Made by a program: the position numbers and the translations under genes. A model generated the notes under the pieces. It was not told the DNA's origin. It did not search any database and worked only from the letters and a program-made list of their open reading frames with translations. 64,000 bases of DNA. It comes from Desulfobacca acetoxidans. Lineage in GTDB: Bacteria > Desulfobacterota > Desulfobaccia > Desulfobaccales > 0-14-0-80-60-11. Positions within the stretch are counted from its first letter, which is position 1. Every line of letters starts with the position of its first letter. Positions 45,955 to 55,081 of this stretch are shown piece after piece. The stretch covers positions 23,117-87,116 of the forward strand of contig DZCR01000002.1 in NCBI GenBank assembly GCA_022736495.1, in the 5' to 3' direction.

Positions 45955-46601
45955 CGAAGCGGATCAGGGTATTGTTGGCCGATGATCATAAGATCGTGCT
46001 GGATGGCCTCAGGAGTTTGCTGGAACCGGAGTTTGAGCTCGCCGGGACCGTGGAAGACGGTCGCGCCCTGGTCTCTGCCGCGCAAGAATTGCAACCCGAC
46101 GTGATTGTCGCGGATATTTCAATGCCTCTGCTCAATGGCATTGAGGCGGTCCGACAGATCAAAAAGCTCGATAAACAGGTTAAAATAGTATTTTTGACCA
46201 TGCACCCGGATGTGACGTATGCCATCCGGGCCTTTGAGGCGGGCGCCTCAGGCTATGTCCTGAAACATTCGGCTGCGTCGGAGTTACTCACCGCAATCCA
46301 TGAGGCGATTAAGGGGCGAACCTATGTGACGCCCATGATTGCCGGAGAACTGGTGCAGGCGTACAAGGGAGGAACTTACCGGCAAGTCGAGGAAGCGCAG
46401 CAGCTGACCCAGCGCCAGCGGGAGATCCTCCAATTATTGGTTGAGGGCAACTCGGCCAAAGAAGTCGCTAACTTGCTGAACATATCCCCCCGGACGGTAG
46501 AATTTCACAAGTACAGCATGATATCAAAGCTCAAGCTCAAGAGCGTCTCTGCCCTGATCCAATATGCCATCAAGCACGGCTTTGTGTCCGTTGAAGAGTA
46601 A
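45951..46601 (+). CDS. LuxR/NarL-family response regulator
   Basis: 216 residues. Receiver with Asp55 (VIVADISMP) and acidic pocket LADDH; C-terminal helix-turn-helix LTQRQREILQLLVEGNSAKE followed by VANLLNISPRTVEFHKY. Partner of the kinase at 42166 by overlap. Targets are unknown; the cyclase gene next door is a candidate. Confidence 0.95.
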   Translation: MTKRIRVLLADDHKIVLDGLRSLLEPEFELAGTVEDGRALVSAAQELQPDVIVADISMPLLNGIEAVRQIKKLDKQVKIVFLTMHPDVTYAIRAFEAGASGYVLKHSAASELLTAIHEAIKGRTYVTPMIAGELVQAYKGGTYRQVEEAQQLTQRQREILQLLVEGNSAKEVANLLNISPRTVEFHKYSMISKLKLKSVSALIQYAIKHGFVSVEE

Positions 46602-46664
46602 AAAAGGCCTCTCTCCCGAAATTTTCCGAAATCGAAAAATCGTCTTAGCCCAAGTTTACCAAAA

Positions 46665-46682
46665 TCACCCCGATTATGGGGT
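46665..46682 (+). terminator. Hairpin after the LuxR regulator gene
   Basis: CACCCC (46665-46670), loop GATTAT, GGGGTG (46677-46682): a perfect 6-bp hairpin about 65 bases after the regulator stop. There is no T-run, so a termination role is only suggested by position. Confidence 0.35.
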
Positions 46683-46760
46683 GAACATGGCAGAATTTGG
46701 GCTTTTCACAAGCGTATCTAGTAAATTTTATTATCGTGTATTTGTGAATAGCTCAATGTA

Positions 46761-46997
46761 GCGGCTACCGGCGAATGCCGCACCCTGGGGGCGGCGCAGG
46801 CCTGGGAGGACCTGGGATTTCCCAAGATTCTCGCAGACTTGGGCCTGAAACCGGCCCAGGTCCAGCAAGCCGCCCTGCTTGTCCCGATCTTTGCCTCGCT
46901 CCAAAATTGGGGCGGAGCAGACCGGTCTGGGCCAGTTCTCACAAGAATTAATTACGGACGCACTATGGCGGGCTTCGACGGGAGGCCGTCGAGATAA
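46761..46997 (+). pseudogene. IS1634-like transposase N-terminal remnant
   Basis: An open frame without start reads GECRTLGAAQAWEDLGFPK and ILADLGLKPAQVQQAALLV, the pattern found near the N terminus of IS1634-family transposases. Downstream codons lose similarity and stop at 46995. The element is reduced to a scrap next to the NlpC/P60 gene. Confidence 0.55.
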
Positions 46998-47001
46998 ACC
47001 T

Positions 47002-47829
47002 TTATTGGGGGTACTTCACCTCAAAGACGCGTTTGGCAACCACAAACGTACCTTCGTAGTAGGGCTGCCGCAGGTCAGTGACAGTCACACCATAACGATG
47101 ATTAGAGGCATGAATCATTTTTCCCTCCCCCAGGTAAATGCCGGCATGTCCCACGGAGTAGCCTCCCCGGCGGAAGAAGAGCAGATCTCCAGGCAGCAGC
47201 TTGGAGAAATCCATCTGGCGAGTCACCACCTTTCCAACTTGGGCCTGTTCGGCGCTGGAGCGGGGGAGGTCGATCTTGAATCCGTGATAGATGAACTGGG
47301 TGAACCCGGAGCAATCAGTGGCTGAGCCATACTTCAGGGAGGCGCCTCGCGCATAAGGAGCATGGCGGTAGGATTTGGCCATACTCAGGACCAAGTCGGA
47401 GAAATCCCAGGGTTCGAACGTATTATAGCCGCGGGACCCCGAGGAAACCCGATCGCTGCTTTCAGGCTTAGGGGTCGGCTGAGACAGCGGGGTGGTGAGG
47501 GTCTTTTTAGGTGCGGTCAGAGGCTCCAGCAAAAACTTGCCATCCCGTTGGGGGACAACCTTCATAAGCGGCGCCGTCTCCCGCACAGAACTACGGCTGT
47601 AGCTGGGAACCATGGAGGATTCTACCACTTCGTCTTCGCGGGAATAACGCCGCGAGGAGCGGGATCGACAAACTTTTGAACTTCTGCTGGACTTGCTCTT
47701 TTTTGCGACCTTGGCTTGAGTCTTCGAAGATCGCTTTTTTACGCTTTTGGTGGGGGTTGATAAAGCCAGGTTAGGGGAAAAGGTTAATGCCAGGGTAATT
47801 GCTGCACTCATTAATAGTCGATTCACCAT
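47002..47829 (-). CDS. Secreted NlpC/P60-family peptidase
   Basis: 275 residues. Signal peptide (about 1-23), a Lys/Ser/Arg-rich linker (about 25-65) likely to contact the wall or anionic polymers, then the NlpC/P60 domain (about 145-270) with catalytic Cys in SATDCSGFTQF, His in VGHAGIYLG and a later His in IHASNHRYG. It cleaves peptidoglycan stem peptides. AAAGGAGG before ATG. Its leader carries hairpins and a tandem palindrome, so expression is probably tightly controlled. Confidence 0.92.
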   Translation of the reverse strand: MVNRLLMSAAITLALTFSPNLALSTPTKSVKKRSSKTQAKVAKKSKSSRSSKVCRSRSSRRYSREDEVVESSMVPSYSRSSVRETAPLMKVVPQRDGKFLLEPLTAPKKTLTTPLSQPTPKPESSDRVSSGSRGYNTFEPWDFSDLVLSMAKSYRHAPYARGASLKYGSATDCSGFTQFIYHGFKIDLPRSSAEQAQVGKVVTRQMDFSKLLPGDLLFFRRGGYSVGHAGIYLGEGKMIHASNHRYGVTVTDLRQPYYEGTFVVAKRVFEVKYPQ

Positions 47830-47867
47830 CCAGAACCTCCTTTGTTATGGGACAATCCGGAAGGGAA

Positions 47868-47932
47868 CTAAAAGCCATTTTTAGCTCCGGTCATTTGGCC
47901 GGCAATGCTCAACTTATTCGATAACGAGCATT
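47868..47932 (-). promoter_or_regulatory. Structured 5' leader of the NlpC/P60 gene
   Basis: Three hairpins in a row on the transcript: CTAAAA/TTTTAG (47868-47884), CCGG/CCGG around an eight-base loop (47887-47902) and AATGCTC/GAGCATT (47904-47932). It lies between the palindrome pair and the ribosome binding site. No known riboswitch consensus is matched; a cis-acting RNA is possible. Confidence 0.4.
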
Positions 47933-47943
47933 CCTTTCAAGGT

Positions 47944-47983
47944 TAGGTAATTTTGCCTAGGCCAAATTAGGTAGAAATGCCTA
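47944..47983. promoter_or_regulatory. Tandem palindromic operator-like motif TAGGTA-N4-TGCCTA
   Basis: TAGGTA-ATTT-TGCCTA at 47944-47959 and TAGGTA-GAAA-TGCCTA at 47968-47983: both outer hexamers are identical in the two copies, only the central four bases differ. Each is an inverted repeat (TAGGYA/TRCCTA). Copies start 24 bases apart. They sit just downstream of the likely promoter of the NlpC/P60 gene, where a dimeric repressor would block transcription. Confidence 0.6.
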
Positions 47984-47996
47984 TTCAATTTGCTGC

Positions 47997-48025
47997 AACT
48001 TAGTATAGGGATAATGCGCTGTCAA
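47997..48025 (-). promoter_or_regulatory. Possible promoter of the NlpC/P60 gene
   Basis: On the minus strand TTGACA spans 48025-48020. With a 17-base spacer the -10 would be TAAGTT (48002-47997), weak; TATACT at 48007-48002 is better but only 12 bases away. A start near 47990 would put the palindromic motif at about +7 to +46. Confidence 0.35.
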
Positions 48026-48176
48026 CCCTTTTTTTCCAAAATCTGTGTCTTTCAAAAAGTGTTTAATATAATTAACATGTTATAGAAGATATTAATTGTG
48101 CCAGGCAAGCGGCCTCACAAAGGATTTACGGATGCCAACGCGACTCGGCCGGGGGGAGCCTAAAGCCAAAGGAAAT

Positions 48177-48211
48177 GGGACAGAGTCCGCTGGCTAAAAG
48201 GCCTCTGCCCC
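48177..48211 (-). terminator. Hairpin after rplQ, end of the ribosomal operon
   Basis: GGGACAGAG (48177-48185) pairs with CTCTGCCCC (48203-48211), nine pairs with one G-T wobble. It lies 32 bases beyond the rplQ stop on the transcript. The T-run is before rather than after the stem, so it is not a classical terminator; it may protect the 3' end. Confidence 0.4.
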
Positions 48212-48242
48212 ACTAACAAAAAAATTAAAAACGAAAAAACGC

Positions 48243-48644
48243 TTACCCTTCCGCGGCCTTTTTCTTCTTGGCCTTGGGTAGGGTTTCGGGGCGATCCACC
48301 AACTCCAGGATAGACATGGAGGCTCCGTCGCCCAAACGGACCCCTAGCGGAATGATCCGCGTATATCCCCCGGGGCGGTCCTGGTAACGCTCCTTGAGTT
48401 CCCCGAAGAGTTTAGCCACAACCTTTTTGGAACGCACCACCGCTAAGGTCAAGCGCCGGGCATGCAAGTCGCCCCGTTTGGCCAGGGTAATGACCTTCTC
48501 GGCCCACATGCGGGCCTCCTTGGCCTTGGCACGGGTAGTCTCCACCCGCTCTCTCTCCAACAGCGCGGTCACCAAATTCCGAAGCATGGCCTGGCGATGC
48601 TCCGTCGTCCGGGATAGGCGCCGACCAGCCTTTAAATGTCTCAT
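48243..48644 (-). CDS. rplQ: 50S ribosomal protein L17
   Basis: 133 residues; [20 protein letters not shown] and [20 protein letters not shown] are the conserved N-terminal part. The last 15 residues are Lys-rich. Start overlaps the rpoA stop by four bases. Last gene of the alpha operon. Confidence 0.97.
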   Translation of the reverse strand: MRHLKAGRRLSRTTEHRQAMLRNLVTALLERERVETTRAKAKEARMWAEKVITLAKRGDLHARRLTLAVVRSKKVVAKLFGELKERYQDRPGGYTRIIPLGVRLGDGASMSILELVDRPETLPKAKKKKAAEG

Positions 48645-49654
48645 GCGACCTCTTCCTTCCTTTCCGGCATCTGATCTGGGGGCGAAAAGCTTTCCAGCTT
48701 CATCCCCAGGTGCAGCCCCATCTCAATGAGGATCTCTTTGATCTCATTGAGAGATTTGCGGCCAAAATTCTTGGTCTTCAGCATCTCCTGCTCGGTTTTC
48801 TGGACCAGCTCGCCGATGTACCGGATACTGGCGTTCCTCAAACAGTTGGCAGCCCGCACCGACAGTTCCAGTTCATTAACACTGCGATAGAGGTTCTCGT
48901 TAAAAGCCGGCGGCTCTTCCAGGGACTTCTCTTCGCTCCCCAGGGGCTCCTCTTCGAAGTTGATGAACATGGTCAGATGTTCTTTAAGAATCTTAGCGGC
49001 ATAGGCGATGGCGTTTTCCGGCGTGATGCTGCCATCGGTCCAGACCTCCATGGTCAGCTTGTCGTAGTCAGTCCGCTGACCCACCCGAGCCTGAGTTACC
49101 ACGTAATTAACCTTGCGGATGGGCGAGAAGCTGGCATCCAGGGGAATATAGCCAATGGTTTGGTCTTCGTCTTTATTGGCCTCAGCAGGCACAAAGCCCT
49201 TGCCGCTTTTGACCGTCATCTCCATCACCAATTCGCCGTCCGCCGCCAGGGTGGCAATATGATGATCGGGGTTGAGGATTTCCACCATGCCATCCGTGCG
49301 TATGTCCCCTGCTTTGATCTCTCCTTGGCCACGAGCCTCAATGTGCAGCATCTTGAGCCCTTCGGAAAGTATCTTTAACCGCACCTGTTTCAAGTTGAGC
49401 AGGATTTCAGTTACGTCTTCCAGCACCCCGGGGATGGCCGAAAATTCGTGATAGACATCCTTGATGCGGACCGCAGTGATGGCCGATCCCCGCAGGGAGG
49501 AAAGCAAAACCCGCCGCAAAGCGTTCCCCAAGGTGGTGCCGAAGCCGCGCTCCAAGGGCTCGCAGGCGAACTTGCCGTAAAAGCGGTTGTGGGTTTCACT
49601 ATCGACTTCCAGCCGTTTTGGCTTAATAATATCGGTCCAGTTTTTGTGAATCAT
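48641..49654 (-). CDS. rpoA: DNA-directed RNA polymerase alpha subunit
   Basis: 337 residues. N-terminal assembly domain ([20 protein letters not shown]) and C-terminal domain (about 255-320, [20 protein letters not shown]) that contacts UP elements and activators, joined by an acidic linker. It seeds polymerase assembly. The spacer to rpsD is unusually long (132 bases) with GC hairpins, so differential expression is possible. Confidence 0.98.
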   Translation of the reverse strand: MIHKNWTDIIKPKRLEVDSETHNRFYGKFACEPLERGFGTTLGNALRRVLLSSLRGSAITAVRIKDVYHEFSAIPGVLEDVTEILLNLKQVRLKILSEGLKMLHIEARGQGEIKAGDIRTDGMVEILNPDHHIATLAADGELVMEMTVKSGKGFVPAEANKDEDQTIGYIPLDASFSPIRKVNYVVTQARVGQRTDYDKLTMEVWTDGSITPENAIAYAAKILKEHLTMFINFEEEPLGSEEKSLEEPPAFNENLYRSVNELELSVRAANCLRNASIRYIGELVQKTEQEMLKTKNFGRKSLNEIKEILIEMGLHLGMKLESFSPPDQMPERKEEVA

Positions 49655-49786
49655 GGCTCCTCAAAGTACTGCTCGCCTTTTAGGTCCTGGGCTTTCGGCC
49701 GGGCCAAACCGTTCTGGCCGAGAGTCCGTCTCCCGATGGACCGAGAGGTCCCGGGGAGAGACTTGGGAACATAAAGGGTCATAATG

Positions 49787-50413
49787 CTATTTGGAATAAA
49801 GCTCCACAATGAGATGTTCCTGGATAGGCATGGTGATATCTTCCCGCGTGGGGAACATGATAACCCGCCCCTGCGCCTCATCCTTGTTGAATTCCAGCCA
49901 AGGGGGACAGCCGCGCCGGGCCACCGCCTCCATGGCATCACGGATGAGCGGCAGGCTGCGGCCTTTCTCCGTTACCTGGACCACATCTCCTGTCTTCACC
50001 AAAAAGGAAGGCAGATTCACTTTGGCGCCGTTGACCATAACATAGTTGTGGCGCACCAACTGCCGGGCCTGGGTCCTGGAATTGGCAAACCCTAACCGGT
50101 AGACGATGTTGTCCAAACGCCGTTCCAGGAATACCAACAGGTTGGTCCCCGTAACCCCTTTCTGCCGTTCGGCCTTTTCAAAATAGCTGCTGAACTGTTT
50201 TTCCAACACGCCGTATATGCGTTTCACCTTCTGTTTTTCCCGGAGTTGCAGGCCGTAATCGGAAACTTTGCTTCGGCGCTGGCCGTGTTGTCCCGGCGGG
50301 TAGTGACGCCGCTCGATGGCGCATTTATCCGTGTAACAGCGATCCCCTTTGAGATAGAGCTGCATCCCCTCCCGGCGGCAAAGCCGGCAAGCTGGTCCCA
50401 CATATCTAGCCAC
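49787..50413 (-). CDS. rpsD: 30S ribosomal protein S4
   Basis: 208 residues. N-terminal [15 protein letters not shown] with a cysteine pair and a second pair of ligands ([18 protein letters not shown]), so this is a zinc-binding S4 type; S4 RNA-binding domain [20 protein letters not shown]. Primary 16S binder and, in many bacteria, a translational repressor of its operon. Confidence 0.97.
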   Translation of the reverse strand: MARYVGPACRLCRREGMQLYLKGDRCYTDKCAIERRHYPPGQHGQRRSKVSDYGLQLREKQKVKRIYGVLEKQFSSYFEKAERQKGVTGTNLLVFLERRLDNIVYRLGFANSRTQARQLVRHNYVMVNGAKVNLPSFLVKTGDVVQVTEKGRSLPLIRDAMEAVARRGCPPWLEFNKDEAQGRVIMFPTREDITMPIQEHLIVELYSK

Positions 50414-50428
50414 TTTTGATACCTCTCC

Positions 50429-50824
50429 TTAGACCCGTCGACGTTTGGGCGGGCGGCAGCCATTGTGGGGAATGGGGCTGACATCCCGAATCAGGTTAAC
50501 GCTTAAACCCGCGGCCTGCAGAGCCCTGAGCGCGGCTTCCCGGCCGGCGCCCGGACCTTTGACAAAGACATCCACATTCCGCATACCGTGTTCCATGGCC
50601 TTCCTGGCCGCATCCTGCGCCGCCAATTGGGCCGCGAACGGTGTCCCCTTGCGGGATCCCTTGAAGCCCTGGGTACCCGCTGAGGACCAAGACACCACAT
50701 TTCCAATCGGATCAGTGATGGTCACCAGGGTGTTGTTGAAGGTGGCCTTGATGTGAGCCACTCCCACCGGGATATTCTTCTTTTCTTTCTTTTTCTTGGT
50801 GCGTGCCTGCGCTCTGGCCATCAC
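50429..50824 (-). CDS. rpsK: 30S ribosomal protein S11
   Basis: 131 residues; [17 protein letters not shown] and the conserved C-terminal [18 protein letters not shown]. Platform protein contacting S18 and the mRNA exit region. Normal length; between rpsM and rpsD. Confidence 0.97.
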   Translation of the reverse strand: MMARAQARTKKKKEKKNIPVGVAHIKATFNNTLVTITDPIGNVVSWSSAGTQGFKGSRKGTPFAAQLAAQDAARKAMEHGMRNVDVFVKGPGAGREAALRALQAAGLSVNLIRDVSPIPHNGCRPPKRRRV

Positions 50825-50830
50825 CCCTCC

Positions 50831-51205
50831 TTATGCCTTTTTCCGTTTGCCCACGACGCTGCGCCGCGGGCCTTTGCGGGTGCGGGCGTTGGTATGAGTC
50901 CGCTGGCCGTTGACCGGCAGGCTCCGGCGGTGCCGCAGGCCCCGGTAGCACCCCAGGTCCATCAGGCGCTTAATATTCATGGAGACTTCCCGTCGGAGGT
51001 CCCCTTCCACCTTGCAGGTTTGGTCAATCACCTGGCGGATACTGGTGATTTCGCCATCATTCAACTCGGACGTCTTGGTGCTGGGTTCCACCCTGGCTTC
51101 CTGCAGCACTCGCGTCGCGGTGTTGCGCCCGATACCGTAGATATACGTCAGGGCGATCTCGATTCTCTTGTTTCGGGGTAAATCGATCCCGGCGATTCTG
51201 GCCAA
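50831..51205 (-). CDS. rpsM: 30S ribosomal protein S13
   Basis: 124 residues; [20 protein letters not shown] start, helix-two-turn-helix and basic tail ([20 protein letters not shown]) that reaches the P-site tRNA. In E. coli this is the first gene of the alpha operon. Confidence 0.97.
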   Translation of the reverse strand: MARIAGIDLPRNKRIEIALTYIYGIGRNTATRVLQEARVEPSTKTSELNDGEITSIRQVIDQTCKVEGDLRREVSMNIKRLMDLGCYRGLRHRRSLPVNGQRTHTNARTRKGPRRSVVGKRKKA

Positions 51206-51220
51206 TTCCTTCCCTCCCCT

Positions 51221-51334
51221 TTAGCCTTGACGCTGCTTATGCTTGGGATTTTCGCAGATCACCCGCACGACGCGTTTACGGCGAATAATCTTGCATTTGG
51301 CGCACATGCGTTTTACTGAGGCTCTAACTTTCAT
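51221..51334 (-). CDS. rpmJ: 50S ribosomal protein L36
   Basis: 37 residues, from ATG 51334 to TAA 51221: [20 protein letters not shown] then [17 protein letters not shown]. Three Cys and one His form the zinc-ribbon of the zinc-binding L36 type. Lies between infA and rpsM as usual. Confidence 0.97.
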   Translation of the reverse strand: MKVRASVKRMCAKCKIIRRKRVVRVICENPKHKQRQG

Positions 51335-51343
51335 AGTTTTGTC

Positions 51344-51562
51344 CTATCTGACCCGGTAGACGATGCGCCCCCGACTCAGGTCGTAGGGCGACAACTCCAG
51401 GATTACTTTGTCTCCCGGGAGAATTTTGATATAGTGCATCCGCATCTTCCCGGAAATATGAGCCAGTACCTTATGCCCGTTGGGCAGTTCTACCCGGAAC
51501 ATGGCATTGGGAAGAGGCTCGACTACCGTCCCTTCAACTTCAATGGCGTCTTCTTTAGGCAT
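51344..51562 (-). CDS. infA: Translation initiation factor IF-1
   Basis: 72 residues, the standard size. OB-fold with [36 protein letters not shown] and the C-terminal RGRIVYR. It binds the 30S A site during initiation. Located between map and rpmJ, a conserved order. Confidence 0.97.
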   Translation of the reverse strand: MPKEDAIEVEGTVVEPLPNAMFRVELPNGHKVLAHISGKMRMHYIKILPGDKVILELSPYDLSRGRIVYRVR

Positions 51563-51608
51563 CTACCTTAGTCTTTATAGTGATTTCAAAGGGTTACTAG
51601 AATATAAA

Positions 51609-52355
51609 TTAGAGCCGGCTCAAAATCAAGACGCCGTTCTCTGTCAACGCCACGCTGTGTTCAAAATGAGCCGCGTAGGACCCATCCTGGGTGACCGCGG
51701 TCCAACCATCCTTCAAAATCCGTACCCGCCAGGAACCCAAGGAAGTCATGGGCTCAATGGCCAGGGTCATGCCTACCTGCAGGATCGGTCCCCGGCCCGG
51801 GGGGCCGTAGTTCGGGATCTGCGGGTCCTCGTGGAGCGACCGGCCGATACCGTGCCCGACAAAATCCCGGACAACCCCAAACCCGGCCCCTTCCACAACC
51901 TCCTGCACTGCGTGGGAGATGTCGGACAAATGGTTCCCCGCCTTGACCAGGGCAATACCGGCGTACAGGGATTTTTCCGTGGCTGCCATGAGGGCCAAGG
52001 CCTTGGGGTCAACTTCCCCCACTGGCACCGTAATCGCGGCATCCCCGTAGTAGCCATCGTACTTCACCCCGAAATCCAAGCTCACCAGGTCCCCGGCCTT
52101 TAGCGTGCGAGACCCGGGAATCCCATGGACCACCTCTTCGTTCACCGACACGCAGATGGAGCGCGGATAGCCCCGGTAGCCCTTGAAGGCTGGCTGCACT
52201 TGCCGCTGGCGGCACATCTCTTCCGCCAGTTCATCCAGTTCCCGGGTCTCGATTCCCGCTTGGATCTTTTCTTTAGCACCCTCCAGGATTTCGGCCACGA
52301 TGCGGTTGGCCACCTCCATCTTGGCGATTTCCTGGAGGGATTTTAACAGGATCAT
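51609..52355 (-). CDS. map: Methionine aminopeptidase, type I
   Basis: 248 residues from ATG 52355. Metal ligands are seen in LDFGVKYDGYYGDAAIT (two Asp), FVGHGIGRSLHEDP (His), TLAIEPM (Glu) and AAHFEHSVALTENG (Glu). It removes the initiator Met. The start MILLKSLQEIAKM matches the family; in-frame upstream starts at 52379 and 52427 are less likely. Confidence 0.95.
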   Translation of the reverse strand: MILLKSLQEIAKMEVANRIVAEILEGAKEKIQAGIETRELDELAEEMCRQRQVQPAFKGYRGYPRSICVSVNEEVVHGIPGSRTLKAGDLVSLDFGVKYDGYYGDAAITVPVGEVDPKALALMAATEKSLYAGIALVKAGNHLSDISHAVQEVVEGAGFGVVRDFVGHGIGRSLHEDPQIPNYGPPGRGPILQVGMTLAIEPMTSLGSWRVRILKDGWTAVTQDGSYAAHFEHSVALTENGVLILSRL

Positions 52356-52431
52356 AAAACCGTTGCGCCTTTGCGTCATAACGCCTTGGCGTGAGACTGG
52401 TTCGCCAAAACGTCTAAAGCCGCCCAAGGGT

Positions 52432-53112
52432 TTAGTGCTTGCAGCCGCAACTGCAGCCGGAGGTCCCCGCGACGATGTTCACGATCTGTTTAAAGATATC
52501 GTCGATGCCGCCCACACCCTTGATCGGCCGTACCAGGGCCTTGGCGCTGTAATAGCCGATGAGGGGTGCGGTAGCCTGGTTGTAAGTGGTCAGCCGGGAA
52601 CGCACCGTGGTTTCGTTGTCGTCGTCCCGCTGGTAGAGCTCGCTGCCGCACTTGTCGCACACGCCCTCTTTCTTGGGAGGGCTGAACTTGATGTGATACA
52701 TCTGGCCGCAGGCCGCGTTTTTACAGGTGCGCCGCCCGGTGAGGCGGGTCACCAAGGCTTCTTCGTCCACGTCGATGCTGACCACGTGGTCGATCTTGCT
52801 GCCTAAGCCCACCAGTACCTTATCCAGCGCCTCGGCCTGAGGAACCGTCCGGGGGAAGCCATCCAGGATAAAACCCTTCTTGCAGTCGGGCTGGGCCAGG
52901 CGGTCTTTGATGATACCGATGACTACTTCATCGGGTACCAGTTTCCCGGCATCCATGTATTCTTTGGCCTTGCGGCCCATTTCCGTCCCTTCTTTCACCG
53001 CAGCCCGGAGGATATCGCCGGTGGAAATCTGGGGAATCTGAAATTTATCAATAAGTTTCTTGGCTTGCGTACCTTTGCCCGCACCTGGGCCGCCCAATAG
53101 GATCAGATTCAT
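52432..53112 (-). CDS. adk: Adenylate kinase with zinc LID and Cys-rich tail
   Basis: 226 residues. P-loop GGPGAGKGTQ, NMP-binding part, GFPRTVPQAEAL, and a LID with a zinc site (CKNAAC...CDKC). Zinc-type LIDs are common outside enterics. The C terminus has an extra CSCGCKH tail beyond the usual end, adding three Cys and a His. In the spc operon between secY and map. Confidence 0.95.
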   Translation of the reverse strand: MNLILLGGPGAGKGTQAKKLIDKFQIPQISTGDILRAAVKEGTEMGRKAKEYMDAGKLVPDEVVIGIIKDRLAQPDCKKGFILDGFPRTVPQAEALDKVLVGLGSKIDHVVSIDVDEEALVTRLTGRRTCKNAACGQMYHIKFSPPKKEGVCDKCGSELYQRDDDNETTVRSRLTTYNQATAPLIGYYSAKALVRPIKGVGGIDDIFKQIVNIVAGTSGCSCGCKH

Positions 53113-53131
53113 AGCTTCCTCCTTCTTTAGG

Positions 53132-54439
53132 TCAACGCCGTACCCGGCTCATACGCTTTTTCATGAAGCCCTCGTAGTGGCGGGTCAGCAAATGCGATTC
53201 GATCTGGCTCATGGTATCCATGGCCACCCCCACCACGATCAAGAGGGCCGTACCACCGAAGTAAAAAGGCACATTGAATTTCCGGATCAAAATGGAGGGC
53301 AGCACGCACACTGCCGATACGTAGACCGCACCCCCCAGGGTAATGCGACTCAGGATACGGTCAATATATTCCGAGGTGGGCTTACCCGGCCGCAAACCTG
53401 GCACGTAGCCCCCCCACTTTTTCAGGTTATCCGCCACATCCACCGGATTGAAGGTCACTGCGGTGTAGAAATAGCAGAAAAAGAAAATCAGGCCGACGTA
53501 GATAATATCGTGCACCCCGCCCCCCGGCGACATGGCGTCCGCCGCCCACCTGACCCACTCATTGTGGACGAAGCCGGCGATCGTGGCCGGAAACATCAAG
53601 AGTGACGATGCAAAAATCGGCGGAATGACGCCCGAAGTATTGACCTTCAGGGGCAAATGGGTGCTCTGGCCGCCATACATGCGGCGCCCCACCACCCGTC
53701 GGGCGTACTGCACCTGGATGCGGCGCTGGCCCCGTTCCACAAAGACGATGAAACCCACCACCACCACCATCACGATGATGAGCATCGCCATGAGGATGGG
53801 CATGATCTCACCCGATTTTATCAAGCTAAAGGTATTAATCAGGGCCGAAGGCATGCGGGCCACGATCCCGGCAAAGATGATCAGGGAGATGCCATTGCCG
53901 ATGCCCCGCTCGGTGACCATTTCCCCCAGCCACATGATGAACGCGGTGCCCGCAGTCAAAGTGAGCACCGTCATCAGGCGGAAGGCCCAACCGGGGTGTA
54001 ACACCACCGGCATGTGCCCGGAACCGCCGGTCATGGACTCCAGTCCTATGGCGATCCCGATTCCCTGGATAGCTGCGATGACCACGGTGCCGTAGCGGGT
54101 ATATTGTTTGATCTTCTTCTGTCCAGCCTCGCCTTCCTTGTAGAGCTTTTCGATGGACGGGATCACCACCTTGAGGAGTTCGATGATGATCGCGGCGCTG
54201 ATGTATGGCATGATCCCCAGGGCAAAAACGCTCAGGCGTTCCAGGGCGCCGCCGGAGAACATGTCGAACAGCCCAAAAATAGTGCCTCGTTGAGCCGCAA
54301 AAAATCTCATCAGAGCGTCGGCGTCGATGCCCGGGGTGGGGACCTGGCAACCCAGGCGGTACACCGCCAACATCAACAGGGTAAAGATGATGCGGCGTTT
54401 CAGCTCCGGGATCTTGGCGATGCTGGAGAAAGCGGACAC
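53132..54439 (-). CDS. secY: Protein translocase subunit SecY
   Basis: 435 residues, ten membrane helices. Conserved loops include FSGGALERLSVFALGIMPYI, the plug region, and the cytoplasmic C5 loop GKPTSEYIDRIL. Forms the SecYEG channel. Starts immediately after the rplO stop with no spacer. Confidence 0.97.
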   Translation of the reverse strand: MSAFSSIAKIPELKRRIIFTLLMLAVYRLGCQVPTPGIDADALMRFFAAQRGTIFGLFDMFSGGALERLSVFALGIMPYISAAIIIELLKVVIPSIEKLYKEGEAGQKKIKQYTRYGTVVIAAIQGIGIAIGLESMTGGSGHMPVVLHPGWAFRLMTVLTLTAGTAFIMWLGEMVTERGIGNGISLIIFAGIVARMPSALINTFSLIKSGEIMPILMAMLIIVMVVVVGFIVFVERGQRRIQVQYARRVVGRRMYGGQSTHLPLKVNTSGVIPPIFASSLLMFPATIAGFVHNEWVRWAADAMSPGGGVHDIIYVGLIFFFCYFYTAVTFNPVDVADNLKKWGGYVPGLRPGKPTSEYIDRILSRITLGGAVYVSAVCVLPSILIRKFNVPFYFGGTALLIVVGVAMDTMSQIESHLLTRHYEGFMKKRMSRVRR

Positions 54440-54880
54440 TTAGAGAACCTCCACCCGACCTCCGGCAGCTTCAATCCGGCTCCGAGCCTGGGTGCTCACC
54501 GCCTGGATTTTGACCACCAGGGGCACGGTCACCTCGCCCTGGCCCAACAACTTGATCCGTTTGACCTGGTTTTTCACCAGACCGGCGGACTTCAAGGCGG
54601 CTTCATCCACCACCGTATCCGCAGGGAACCGCTTGAGGTCCCGCAGGTTGACGATGGTCCAGGCTTGCCGGAAAATGTTGTTGAACCCCCGTTTGGGGAT
54701 TCGCCGGACCAAAGGCATCTGGCCGCCCTCGAACCCCGGTTTGACGCCGCCCCCGGCGCGGGAGTTCTGCCCTTTAAAACCCCGGGACGCGGTTTTGCCC
54801 CAACCCGAACCGGGGCCGCGGCCGACGCGTTTCTTTTTGTGTTTGGAACCCGGGCTGGGTTGCAATTCCGAAAGGCGCAT
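54440..54880 (-). CDS. rplO: 50S ribosomal protein L15
   Basis: 146 residues; glycine-rich N-terminal extension [20 protein letters not shown] followed by the globular domain ([20 protein letters not shown]). Late assembly protein near the 23S centre. Ordinary length. Confidence 0.97.
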   Translation of the reverse strand: MRLSELQPSPGSKHKKKRVGRGPGSGWGKTASRGFKGQNSRAGGGVKPGFEGGQMPLVRRIPKRGFNNIFRQAWTIVNLRDLKRFPADTVVDEAALKSAGLVKNQVKRIKLLGQGEVTVPLVVKIQAVSTQARSRIEAAGGRVEVL

Positions 54881-54883
54881 CTG

Positions 54884-55072
54884 CTATTCTCCTTCGGGGA
54901 CCTGCCGCACCTGGAGGAGATGTTCCACCTGGCGCACCATTCCCAAAATGGCAGGGGTTTCCCGGTGCCGCACCGTTTTCTGCATACGGGTCAACCCCAG
55001 GGTTTTCAGGGTTAGACGGTGCTTCGGCGGCCGGCCGATGGGACTTTTCTTTAAGGTGATTTCGAGAAGCAT
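54884..55072 (-). CDS. rpmD: 50S ribosomal protein L30
   Basis: 62 residues; [20 protein letters not shown] and [13 protein letters not shown] are the family core. Located between rpsE and rplO. A long spacer (131 bases) with heptamer repeats separates it from rpsE. Confidence 0.95.
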   Translation of the reverse strand: MLLEITLKKSPIGRPPKHRLTLKTLGLTRMQKTVRHRETPAILGMVRQVEHLLQVRQVPEGE

Positions 55073-55081
55073 AATCTTTCC

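Noticed and set aside
47830..48030. c-di-AMP (ydaO) riboswitch before the NlpC/P60 gene
   Set aside because: Wall hydrolase genes often carry this riboswitch, but none of its conserved GGGUGGG-like blocks is visible; only generic hairpins are present.
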